64,000 nt of DNA from Anastatus disparis (taxonomy: Eukaryota; Arthropoda; Insecta; Hymenoptera; Eupelmidae): contig JAFFSR010000218.1 in assembly GCA_017163975.1 (NCBI GenBank), positions 13,891,501 to 13,955,500 of the forward strand. Direction: 5' to 3'. Both the position numbers and the translations under genes were made by a program. Shown piece by piece: positions 10,741 through 22,900 of the stretch. The notes beneath the pieces are model-generated. The model saw only the letters and a program-made list of their open reading frames with translations. It was not told the origin of the DNA and made no database searches. The first letter of the stretch is position 1. Each line of letters begins with the position of its first letter.

Positions 10741-13674
10741 ATCCAGTTTTAATTTAGTTATAATATAACAATGTTTTGCTGCTGTCACTAAGGTATCCGG
10801 AATTCAAGTTAAATCAAATTTTATCAAATGGTGGTAATGATTATGTTTCTGGGCAACAGTTGCACAGATGCCAGATAGAACACTAACTTTTGTCCGATTA
10901 TCTTTTTCATGCAAGGATAGTATAAAAACATCTTTATTACATATTGTTTTGGTATTTTTGGCATTCACATGCTTTTTTTAGTATTACTTTTTGTTTCTTG
11001 AAGTCATTTTTCAATTAAGAACTATATTCAAAGAACTTCACAACTGTTTTTATAATAGATTCTTTTATTCTTTTTTTTTAAATTCTGTTCTATATCTTAA
11101 CGCATTTTTGGTTTTCTGATTTTTCACAAAGTTAAACTTACTTGGATTAGACCTTATCATAAATTAATTTTTTAAATATTTTTGCTAAATTTAATATTAA
11201 AAAATATAGTCTATAATTACTTACTTTATGCATATCATCCATCTTATATATAGATATCGCATCGATTTTCTTAAACATTTAAGGTGACATAGACTTTTCT
11301 ATACACAAATTAAAAATACACTAGTGGTTCAACAATACTTTCAGCGATTGTCTTAAAAACTCTTGCGCTAATATTATCCACTCTACCATTTTTATCTTAC
11401 AAGTTACGTATTATTCTTTTTTAAACTTGTAAGTCATTAGTTTAAAAAATTGTATTTAAAATTTATATTTATTTTAACAATATCAATTTTTACAGTAATA
11501 TGATATTTAAATTTTTTGTTCACTTTTTACATTATAGAAATGAGATTTGAGACTTTATTTTCTGTTATATTTTATTTTTAATGTCATCCTTTTACTTCAG
11601 ATTTTAAAAAATGCCAAAAAATTCTATAATTAATAAAAATTTCTAAAATCATGCATCACCTACATAGTCTATATAAAATATTAATATTTAATAAAATTAA
11701 TAGACTATCTTAGGCACGAAATATGAAGTAATTCTATAGAATATAACTTCAATTAAAAAACCTTAAAATCTTCAGATAAATTGTGAAAAGACAGTAATGC
11801 AACATACATTAAAATTGATACAAAACTAAAAGCAAGTGCAGAATAATTTGTCAACAAAATAAAGAATTCACATAAAAGAATTCTGTTTCGCTCTATAAAG
11901 TTTGAGTAAAATATTTGTTTTATTTTTGTAATTTAAAAAATTTTTTTATTTCTTATTATCTTTTCTTCTTTATGGAGCTCAAGTACAGACTGTCATATAA
12001 TGACAACTGCAAAGGTTGGTAACTTTTACCCTATGGTTAATACTTTTCGAAGAAACTGAAGTCACTTTAAAGTCACTTTGTCTTTCTTATTGTGAACATA
12101 ACTCTATACACATAATGGCCGATCGATGCATATTTTTTTCTCCTTTTTTGATTCTTTTGAAACTATTCTCTTTTTTCTTAACGATTTTTTAAGTAGCCCT
12201 AAAGGAAACCCTGGGTCTTTAACGATATGAGATTGTTCATGAAGTAACGAAACCGTGTTCATAAACTTGCTATCCAGATTGACTTACCTAACCACTTTTC
12301 AACCAACAGGTTAGAAGTATACTCTCAAATTCTTTTGACTCCGCCGAAAAATAGGTGTTATGATACTTTAGTGATGCATGGAATTTTATCTCATGGCCTC
12401 ATGAACATGACTAGGTCTGATCTAAGTCTTCCTGATTTCAAAAGTGGAGACTACCTTAGCTCTTCCCTTGTGGAGACCAAAAAAATATTTCGAAAAGTTC
12501 TACACTTGAAAGTGTAAAATTTTATCCATTAAACTTATCCTATGTTCCGGTGTAAATTCTATTTAACGTTTTGTCGTTTACACGGACCTTTGGGATTTTT
12601 TCCGCTTCGATAAACGCAACCAGGGATCTATCCCCACCAAAAAACTCGAGAAAAAATTTTAAGTGCTTCCGATATTTCAGCACTTACATACAAAGTGACA
12701 AAATTAAATAATAGTTTTACAAAAAATTTAATAACCTTCAACGAGAAATAAACTATAGTATCTCATTAAAAATAGATTGAAAATAAACTATGCTTCATGG
12801 TTTAATAATGAATCAACAGTTGGTCACTACTAATCGCTTCAAATAATTCATCTGATCAAATATTATAACCAACAGTAAATAAGACTTTCTTAAGTAAGTT
12901 GTTAATTGACAATGACATTTTTTCGTTTCAGCAAAGTCGAGCCAACTCTTTTACTACAATCTTTTAAGTCAGTAAAATCAATATGAATGAATTGTACTCA
13001 TACAGCTATTTTAAGAATTCTCTTGTATGCAAGCCAAAAAATCAAAACTTGAGAAGTCAAAAATAGTTGTATTGCATATGGGGAAGTTCAATAGCCAAAA
13101 TTTCGCGAATACGTCTTCCTTCTTTACCTTCTTTCTTTCGAAGCCATTAAAATTCTTTCTCTTTTTTTATTTGTTGTTGATCAACCGGTTGTACCGGTTT
13201 TGTATAAGTAAAAGGGAGGTGAAAAGAGAAAGAATTGGTAACTTTGGTTTATAATGTTCAATTTCTTTCTCTTTTTCATTCTCGACCTTGCGCCCGAATA
13301 CTAGTTTCGCCCGAATACCAGTGGTAGTAGCAATTTTCAATTATTCTATTTCTTATTTCTTAATTACTTTTGCAAAGTTGAAAAAAATACCTTCACGTAG
13401 AAAGTTGATTAACAATGGGAGTAAAAGATTTACATCTCAGATTCTTTTCCAACTTTCAAAAATTTTGTATATAAAGTTATAAAAAAAATCATGCTCATTG
13501 ATGGACTTCAATTCAATGCTCGATTTTTCAAAACTATAAGGAATTTGGTTTGAATTATAAAATATTTAGAAAAAATTTAGATTGGCTTTAACACTATGAT
13601 TTTTTTAAACTAACTAGGAGAGTATCAGATCTCCGGATCACAGATTTTGTTCAAACTTTGGCATAAGTTTTCAA

Positions 13675-13935
13675 ATGTCAAAATATGGAAGGAAACCGAA
13701 TATTAGACCCCAACGCTCAGTATTTCACTAGTTACAATCACTAAAAAAGTTACTAGATTTTCAAAAGCTTATAGTTCTTTAGTATTGATAGCTAGAAGCT
13801 TGAAACTTTTTTTAAATGAAACTTGAGCTCAAATCCTTTCGTAAAAGTAGTTATCGTGTATTAAAATATTATTTTTTCCCAAAGCTATAGCGTAAAAAAA
13901 TTGGACCTGAATTTACTTTTTAAAACATCGATATC
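13675..13935 (+). repeat. Unnamed interspersed repeat, copy A
   Basis: About 260 bp sharing, in the same order, blocks with copies at 18.02-18.30 kb (reverse) and 44.07-44.33 kb (forward): GACCCCAACGCTCAGTATTT, TTACTAGATTTTCAAAAGCT, TATAGT..TTTAG, TAGCTAGAAGCTTGAAACTT, GAGCTCAAATCCTTTCG and GGACCTGAATTTACTTTTTA. No tRNA head, TIR or protein is recognised, so its class is unknown. Confidence 0.7.
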
Positions 13936-15213
13936 AAAGATTAACTTTTAATTTAGCATATTTTTTTAAATTAATCTCTTTGAAAGTTTTCCTTGCAGTG
14001 GTCAATAGAATTTTGAAAATAGTTAAAAAGTTTCATGGCAATCAAGAAATTCTTCGAAATTAAAAAAGTTTTTAAATCCCAACTAATTTAAGAAAGTAAA
14101 AATGTTTGTAGCTTAAAAGCACAAATAGGTGAAAAAACTGGCGAAACTAAAAAATAATTCTTATAACGGTACACATTTCACAAGAAAGCAAAGCACAAAC
14201 CTACGTTTACATTAGTTTTTTTCAAATTACGCGCACAAACTCGTGTCTTGTACTTGGAATTTTGAATTAAATTCTCTCTGCCTTTCCATACGTGCGTCGT
14301 TACATGTGTATTCGCGCGCGGAAGCTGCCAACGCGTGCTCAAATATGGCTGAGAATATTAAGAAGGCATACACTGCACATAAACTAAGAAATACGTAGTT
14401 TAAAAGTAAAGGTCTTGGAGTGGATGTATAAATAAAAATATTTTATTTTATTTTTAAGCATTATTTTTTTTTTGTAGAAATATTCTTTTAAATAACGTGA
14501 TGATCAATTTTTGTTGTTGCAAAAAACTTTTTTACTATATCCCAGCCGAAAGTTTCTACTTTCGTCCCCACTATTTCCCTCGAAAGTCGCTCTTTCTTAC
14601 TAGGGAAGAAAGTAAAAAGAACGTTCTGTGAAGGCGCCAACGATTGAGTGTAGCCAACGTTATATCTCTCCGTCTTTCTCTTTTCCACATATAATGTCTA
14701 ATTTACCTAATCTATTTAACGTTTATCTAAAGTCACAGTCGATGCTACAATAGAATCAGACATTCACAAAAGTTTTCATTGTTAAAAAATAGTATTTAAA
14801 ATAGATTCATAAAATTAAAATACAAGGTACATCAAATAGTGCTGCCCGGATTTTAACTAGCATTAGGAATCTAAAAATATATTCTAATCAATCTCAATTT
14901 TTAAAATATTTATCTATTATTATAAATTTTGTACATAAGAATAATTATATCGACAATCTGTCTCAAATTTAAAGCTGAAGAGAGTAGCACAGTATATGTT
15001 ATCAAGGAATATATCCTAAATGAAAATATATTGCTTTGCATAATACTTGAATAACCGGTTTTCAATTCAAAATTAATTATTGATGCGTGAATCGGTAAAA
15101 ATGGACTTTCACACCTACATAAAATAATTTGTTTTTTGTATTCAAGGCAAAACAGTATGAATATTTTATCAAATGTTTAGCGATGAAATTCAATAATTTT
15201 TATATATATATAT

Positions 15214-15241
15214 ATATATTTTTTCTTTTTTATAGGTAAGA
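15214..15241 (+). promoter_or_regulatory. Second candidate recursive splice site, TAG|GTAAGA
   Basis: A T/C tract (ttttttcttttttatag) abuts GTAAGA directly, with the junction between 15235 and 15236. It has the same architecture as the site at 28886/28887 and lies in the same intron. It uses TAG instead of CAG and sits beside a TA microsatellite, so it is weaker. If both are used, the intron would be removed in steps of about 4.9, 13.7 and 32.2 kb. Confidence 0.4.
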
Positions 15242-15948
15242 ACGAATTTTAAGAACACTCATTCTTTTTGCATCATTAGAATATTCTTTTTTACTGATAT
15301 GGTAAGTTTCTATCATATTTCACGTTTCCTTTTTTATTTTATTCATTAAGAATTAAAATCCATGTATGAAAAATTTCTATTTAATGTTTAATTCTATTAT
15401 AAATTTTTCATACATAAATATTTGTTTCTTCAATCTTATAATAATGGCAATTTACATTAAAATAATTATTGATTTCCCGGAAATACTTTTACCACGTAAG
15501 AGCATTTGATAATAGTTTATTTTATAATTTTAAGTTCCCTCATTGGCACTGTTCCCGTATTCTCGTAGAGTATACTCTATGATATTGAAAAATTTTGTGG
15601 AAAAAACTTAAGCCAACGAATAGAAAAGTCAAATTTCACTCGTTCAGATTGTTTTCCTTTGATTTCAAAAACCATAGTTTAAATCCTATATTATTGTCTA
15701 ATTTGAGCCAAATGTCTTATGAAATTAAAGAACACCAAGCATTATTCATAGCTCTTATACAGTCCAACCTCCGAATAAGAGCGCAAAGGCCTGCAAGGGA
15801 AAGAACTTTTCTGCGAAAATGTATACCCCCACTTCACGCTCTCCCCTCAAGTAACACTTTCTTTCTCTCTTTGTTCGACGCGTAACCTCGCAATAAGTGC
15901 GAGAGCTTTGACGATCATCAACTTTTTTAGTTATGACGTGCATTATTT

Positions 15949-16284
15949 TTTTTAAAGTTAATATATGAGGATATTGTCCCCTATATAATTAACTTTTTAA
16001 TATGGTGATATTAAAGTGAGTCTAACCTGGTACTTGTTTAACACATCACATCAGGCTAGACCACCTGACTCACCATCAAAAACTTTGACTATCCATAGAT
16101 GGCCAGCCACTCCTGTGGTCAACAATCAACCGATACCCAATGAGGTCGAATTTTTAAGAGTCGTGATATAAATGGCACATATACTAATTTTTTTACGGAA
16201 AAAAGTCAGAACCTGGCCGTGATTCGAACCCATACTCTCATGTATGGAAAGCAAGAGCCTTATCCGTTACACCAACGCGCTATC
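15949..16284 (-). mobile_element. tRNA-derived SINE, copy 1, with target-site duplication
   Basis: Read on the minus strand, the element starts with a tRNA-like head: an A-box-like TGGTGTAACGG about 45 nt before a near-perfect B box (GGTTCGAATC, 16222-16232). A unique body follows (gggtatcggttgattgttg ... ggtgagtcaggtggtctagc), and it ends in an A-rich tail. It is flanked by a 16-bp direct repeat with one mismatch (ATGACGTGCATTATTT at 15933-15948, ATGATGTGCATTATTT at 16285-16300), the footprint of LINE-mediated insertion. The same family occurs at 33.46 kb. Confidence 0.87.
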
Positions 16285-18019
16285 ATGATGTGCATTATTT
16301 ACATATGTTTTTTTTATTTATTTGAAATTATGATTTTTATTTATGTACTGATAAAGTTCAATTTACAATTTACACTCATAAGAATAAAATTTAATAATTT
16401 AATAAGATTCTATTTTATTATTCAAAAACTTATTCAAAACTCCATTCAGTTCAGCGATCTTATTGAGAGGTTAAGATATAAAGTATAACTTGAGTGAATA
16501 AATGAATAGAAGTAAGGATAAGAATTTCGTGAAAAACTGAGGAAACGCTCTTATTGGGAGGTTGGATTTTATTTGAACGACTGTGCAACCAAAAGGACTT
16601 TTCTAATGCCCAATATCAATAATTAATGCTAAAATCTTAAGGTTTGTTTCCCTGCAAAAAGTTTCAGGTAAAAATTCGAGTCCTTCATAGCATTTGGTTA
16701 AATAATAATAGAATAATGCATCTTAGGTTCGTCTAACATATATATTCAATAAGTACATAAACTTAGAAATTTATACTATGATTAATAGTTTTACATACTT
16801 CTGTTGTTTGTAATTATAAAAAATTCAGAACTACTTTTTTCTTAACCTTGGGCCAAAATGGAATACTTTATAAATTTCACGTTTTTTTGACTAACTCGCT
16901 TAATTTTTAGTTATTTAAGTGTAAACTAAAAACAAATCTTGTATTTAATGGTACGAATATTAATTTATCTATTTTTTATTTCCAACAAGTATGCCGTTTT
17001 GTCCCAGTTTCCCCTAATTATTTGAAAAATATAGAATTTGAAGCGTAATTATTATTTAAAATAGTATTTATAATGATTACGTAAATGAGAACTGAGAAAA
17101 TAAAATGAAAGATTTAATAAAAAATAATTTCTATTCCTTTGATTAACCTGCTCACTAGTATTATTTGCCTGGTTGGTAAAAAAAAGGGAGCAACAAAGAT
17201 AATACATCATTCCTTTTAGCATTTATCTTATGCTCGTCTCATCGCGCCTTTGTTTCCACGATCGAGTTTCTTAGTATGTAAGGACAGAGAGAGGTGCTTT
17301 TGTATAATGTATATACAAAAAGGACGAAGAAAGAGATATGAGAGACTCAATCTTTAAATAAATAAGCGAGAGAACAAATCTACTGAACCTGTCGAACCGG
17401 TTTTTCCCTTTAAGCTTTGCACCTCCTCATTTCATCGACTTGTACTCGATTTCAAGAGAAGACCCTCATCTTTCTTCGGCCTTCCTTTTTTTTCTTCTTT
17501 TTACATCGGCTTGTTGTAGAGATTCTCTGCTTTCAGAATTGTTTTTAAGGGTTAATCGTTGAGATAATGTTGATAATGTTAGACAGATATGAGCTTATTA
17601 TAGGAATTTTATTTTCAAATGCCTTTCGACAAATGTGATTATTTATTATTATTTTACAAGAGATTCATTTATTCTAGTCGATATAGTTATTTACTGCTAT
17701 TATCAAAAATGTTTATAATTACCTGAAAGTATCTTTCATACTGCATTAATTCGTTAATTAAACAAATTTTTTAATTTATTTTTTCTTGACACGGCGAAAG
17801 CTAAATAATATTTAAATATTTTTTAAAAATAATACTGTTAAGCAAAATGTTGTAAATATAATTGAACGAAACATGTATAGTTTTTTAACCAAAAATTTAT
17901 CACAAGAAAATTGCTCTTAATATTACACACGCGTATTTGAAATTTTAATGCACGAATTTTTCATATTTTTTCATATTTTTTTAAAAAAATTAGACCGAAT
18001 CTCATCTTTTATTAATAAT

Positions 18020-18298
18020 TAATGTTTTAAAAAGAAAATTCAGGTCTTCCAATCTTTATTACGCTAAAAATTTGGGAAAAAATAATAAATATTTTAATAT
18101 ACTGTAAGTGCTATTTCTAAAGGGTTTGAGTTCAGCTTTCATTAAAAAAAAAGTTTTAAACTTCTAGCTGTTAAAGCTATAGCACTATAAGTGTTTGAAA
18201 ATCTAGTAAATTTTTCAGTGACATTCTTTAATTGCCTGTAATTAGGGAAATATTGAGTGTTGGGGTCTGAAATTTAAGTTTTTTCTATATTTTAACAA
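18020..18298 (-). repeat. Unnamed interspersed repeat, copy B (inverted)
   Basis: The minus-strand reading matches copy A block for block (GACCCCAACACTCAATATTT, CCCTAATTACAGGCAATTAA, ACTAGATTTTCAAACACTTA, AGACCTGAATTTTCTTTTTA). It lies 4 kb from copy A in opposite orientation. Confidence 0.7.
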
Positions 18299-19736
18299 CT
18301 GAAAATTTATAGTGAGCTCTAGAGCGGACAAGTAATTATATTTGTTTAAATAATGAATCAAAATAAAAATAATATAATGAGAATTGTTTTCAATAACTTT
18401 GATATTCTGTCAAGAGAAAAGAAAAAAGAATACGAAAAAGGTAAAAAAGATATCTGTGACGATACACCTAGAGCTCTTAAATGCTTTCATAACTATATAC
18501 TTAGGATATTTGTACTAATAAAAGAATTTTAGAATGATTATCCGAAAATATTATTAAACGAATGTTTCTATAATAGCTGTAATATAAAAAAATGTCGAAT
18601 AATTTGATATGATTATCTTTTTTATCTTCTTTTTGGCTATCTTAAAAATCTCTTGATTTCCTGCTAAAAAAAGAGCAAACGGATAAATAAAGTTTCTCTT
18701 GAATGTGCAGGAAACTGTTAAAAGCTTATATACAAACATATGAATGGTAAAAATAGAAGAAGTCTACATACGTGTAGTGTGTGCGCACACATGGCGCGAA
18801 GGAGAGGAATGGAAAAAGGGGGTCGCCCGCAGTGTATATAACGTGTGCAAAACCGGTTTAGCTGGTCAGACAAGTTTGCGATTACCGTCTCTCTAAGTGT
18901 ATGCTTCTTTCTTTTCCCTTCCATTCTTCAAACAAAGTAGAAAGAAAGAGAAAAAAAGTTTTTAATTTTTCTCTTAAAGCTCATTTTCAGTACAGAATTA
19001 TTCATGTTCATTTTTTAATATCTATTTATACACTGACGGATTTTATTTTTTTTGTATCTAGTAGAACTTGTGACATGAAAATTTTGTTTTTTTTTTAAAT
19101 TGGTTTATTTTTTGTTTTACGCTTTAGAGATTGACATTTATCATGAAATATATTCTCATAATAGCAATGTAATTAATGTAATGTAATTTTCATAAAAAGC
19201 ATTTTTCCAAAAAGTTTTGAAGCAAAAGATAAAATAGTATTATTAAACAATAAGAAAACAAATGATTCAGATATGGAAAATTATAAAGCTATTTCCTCAT
19301 AATCTCTTATAAAAATAGCCAAGACTTTTTCATTGTTCATTCGTATGACATGTATTGTCAGCTTCAGCGATTAAATTTACATGTTAATGCAATGAGCGAA
19401 GCTGATATCAATGTTTGCAGGCGATAATGTTCATATAAGTTCAGAGCTCGCACTATGTTCAACAAATTCATTTCTCATTTTCATTTTCATTGATCATAAA
19501 GATATCAATTATTTTTAAAATATCAATGATTTTTTTTAAAGAATATTTTGTTAGACAAATAATTGCTCAATATTATTTCAACATTAAAAATATATTCAAT
19601 ATTTTAATGTACTATTTCACGTTGTAGAAATTTCATTTTTCAAATTACTTATTACTTTCTCATAATAATTTCATATTAAAACATTATATTGACAAAAAAG
19701 TTTTATTTTCCATTTCTTATTTTATAAATTATATTT

Positions 19737-19959
19737 CTGTGGCTTGAAGGAATAACGACACAAGTCTGTATTTTTGGGAAATTGAGTTAACAGTGAATTA
19801 TATACCTTATTAGAAAAACTGATATGCATGGGAAAGGTGTTTTGCGCACGGGAAAATTGCTCTACCTCCATATATCTTACATGTTAACGCAAACATAAGA
19901 ACCTCGTTTTCTCGAAAACTTCCAAAACAGACTTATGTCGTTATTCCTTCAAGCCACAG
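19737..19959. mobile_element. MITE, short copy of the CTGTGGCTTGAAGG family
   Basis: The ends CTGTGGCTTGAAGGAATAAC and its reverse complement (right end at 19959) extend imperfectly to about 50 bp. The inner text (tctgtatttttgggaaattg, agtt...gaattatatacc) also occurs in the longer relative at 59.06-59.79 kb. Confidence 0.75.
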
Positions 19960-22900
19960 ATTTATTTGCCTATTATATTAATCATAAGTTTGTTGTGCTG
20001 ATACGAATAATAAAAATGTCAAAATTTCATAAAAAACATCTGTAAATTTTTCCATTTCCTTCCAACTTTCGTTTCGGAAAATTTTCTTTAGGCATAAAAA
20101 GATGGCTAATCGACAAAACCTTGAAATAACAAGGATCCCCAAAAGATTTTTGACAAGCCCCCGAGTCGCATATGTGACGCAGAAGCACTGTTTTTTAAAC
20201 AGCTGGAAACACTTTGTCTTTTCTCTCTCACTATTTCCCTCCCTTTTTTGCTTTTGAGCACCTGCTGCTCAGGCTGATGCGACTGAAGAAATTTTTTCTC
20301 AGGGTTTAGAGTCTGTAGAGTTCAGTTAAGTACAAGGATTTTTTTAAATTTTTTATTCATTTCTCAATGGATACAGTTTTACTTTTTAGCAATTATTATT
20401 TAGAGAATAATAGAATAAAAGTATTCCTATCATATATATTGATGACATTTAAATAATTTGTAGTTATTAAATTTCCTACAAGTCATTCTTACTCTCGTTT
20501 TCATTAAAATTCATATTATTTTGCAATATCTTTAATGATTAAAAATAGTTTTTAAAAGCTTACTTTCCTTTAATTTCCATTAAATTGCATAACAGACTCG
20601 ATCTTTATCTCATTCTGTTTTTTGTATAGTTTCATTTACTTCAATTATTTACTTTTAACAGAGCGCATTAAAATTAATACCTTCGAGATTTTAATAAATC
20701 TTCATTTAACTTATGTTTTTCACAAAAGATTATTTAATTTTTTTAAATAAAACAGAGGCTAAAAAACTGTTTTTCATATCAAGTTACTTGATTTGTTGAT
20801 TTTGTCGAAGACAAACTTGGCCGATGTTTGACTAATTAATTTCTATATGTATTTTCTTTTTAAGAATCAAACTATCGTAATTTTCTAGACATTTAAATTT
20901 TATTTAAAAATTTTAAAAAATATTTTGAGATGTACTATTAAATAAAAAAAAAAACTAGAAAACCTGTTGTCTGTAACCGTTGACTTTTAATATTCTTCTC
21001 TAGTGCAGTGTCATAAAAAAAAGGAAGAAAAAAAATTGAAAATCCCAGCATTCACAGAGCCCCTTGTATATAACAGTTTGTATTCTTTTCCAATCTCTTT
21101 TTCTTTTCCGACCTTCGAAATCATCTTCGTCATTCTTAGTCATTCTGAGCTTTGCTTCTTTTATGTTCGTCTTTCGTTAGGTATATATCTTTTCTTAGCA
21201 TCTGGTATGTGTGGGATGAAAAAGAAAAAAAAATGTATAAGGGAGAAAACAGGTATAAAAGAGAGAAGAACAGAGTTAAAAGGCCGCATGTTAATGCAGT
21301 CTTAGAAAATATAATACCAGAATGTCAGGGTTTTGGGTCACCGATTTTCATGTAACTCTGAGACATTATTTTTGTTTCTTCTGCTTTTTTTCATTTTGTC
21401 AACTATTATATCTTTCATAGATTTATAGATACTTTTTATAAGTTATTGTTAACGCTAGCAAGAATAAATTTTAGAAATTATTTTTATGTCTCTATAATTA
21501 CAAAACCAATTAACTTTTCAAAATACATTCTTTTTATATAAAAAAATTTTTTATCAATCTTTTCGAGAACAGGAAGCTAAGATCACTTATTAGTTTATTA
21601 TGTTAATAAAGGTTAATAAAAATTGAAATACAAAAAACATAATAAAGAACGAAAAATTCAAGATTTGTATAAAAATTATATTTACAATTTTTATTAATAA
21701 TTCTAGATTTAATTTTTAATAAAAATAATTGATAATTAAATAGATAATCAACTTCCGTTTATACATTGTGATTATTTTAAAAAATTTTAAGAATTATAAG
21801 GGTAAAAAATTATTGATAATTTTAAATGAATTAAATTTAACAGTTTGAATATTGAACAAATTCTTAGTTTATACTTTAATATCTCTTTCGAGTCTTTTTT
21901 ATAAAGTCCTTTTTCAAAGGATTTAATATTATTTAAAATGTAAATGCTGACCTTTAAAGATCATTAGCTTTTATTAAAGTTTAGTTTATTAGCATAACTT
22001 AAAATAGAAGAATAATTATGTACTATTGAAAACATATTATTATTACCATATCTATTTACAAAAAAAAAAAAAACATTTACATAAAAGAAGAGTAAAAGTT
22101 GACTTTTTTATGAGAGATGCGTTATAGCTTTTTATTTTCGAAGATCGGTTTTTCTTGGATGGAAATAATATTTCACGACAAGCATGGGACATATATTTTT
22201 AGACTTTTTTCTAGATGCAGGCTTTGAATATTATTAGTAAACACGGTCGAAACTTATAATTTATCCAATAATTTTAATCGTATTATCAGTAATTTGGCAA
22301 TACTTCTCTAGAAATTTTCTGATATTCCATCACGATAATGATAAAGAAATGTCATTTTAATTTTTATGCAAAATTTCATTAATAATTTTTTAAAAAAATG
22401 CTGTTTGTGTACTATTAGAATAATAGTAAAATTTTTTTGCTCACTGTCTAACTGAAAGTCGCATAGTATTATTATTTCTCGAGGATAGGATCACGAATCA
22501 AAAATTAGGAGCACATATTGAATTTTTTGTCAGCCAACGAATCTTCAATTGGATATTGCAAGGACAAACTAATTCGTTTACAATCACTGATAGATGAAAT
22601 ACCTTTTTTTGAATAAAATAATATTTTGTAAATTCAAAGCTTTTTACAGTTTGAAAAAAGAAAATGAGTTTTTAAGCAAAAAGAATATTTTTGAGTTATC
22701 AATAAAATTTATGACTTTTACAGGTTTTCTTTTTCACATGTAAGATTATAATTCTGTAGTACAAGAACTAATATTTTTTACAAATTAACCATGCTTTAAT
22801 TATACTGAATAAAAATTCATCAAAATATGCGAATATTATAAAAAAAAAACTATTTTTTTAAAACAAACGTAAAGATTTTGAAATATTTATACATTAACAG

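Larger units (their letters stand above)
13183..18858. promoter_or_regulatory. Cluster of AACCGGTT motifs (Grainyhead-type)
   Basis: The perfect palindrome AACCGGTT occurs at 13183-13190, 15053-15060, 17395-17402 and 18851-18858, and ACCGGTTT at 13193-13200. I noticed no further copies elsewhere in the window. AACCGGTT is the core of Grainyhead/CP2-family sites. Function as an intronic enhancer is an inference. Confidence 0.35.

Noticed and set aside
12335..12517. 60-codon frame in a less AT-rich patch
   Set aside because: No family recognised and no splice or start context; too short to support.
16210..16284. A functional tRNA gene
   Set aside because: The B box is good but the acceptor and anticodon stems do not close; a SINE body, A-rich tail and target duplication follow.
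21150..21190. TTAG|GTATAT after a T/C tract as a recursive splice site
   Set aside because: The donor half is weak (GTATAT), and such sites are common by chance in T-rich sequence.
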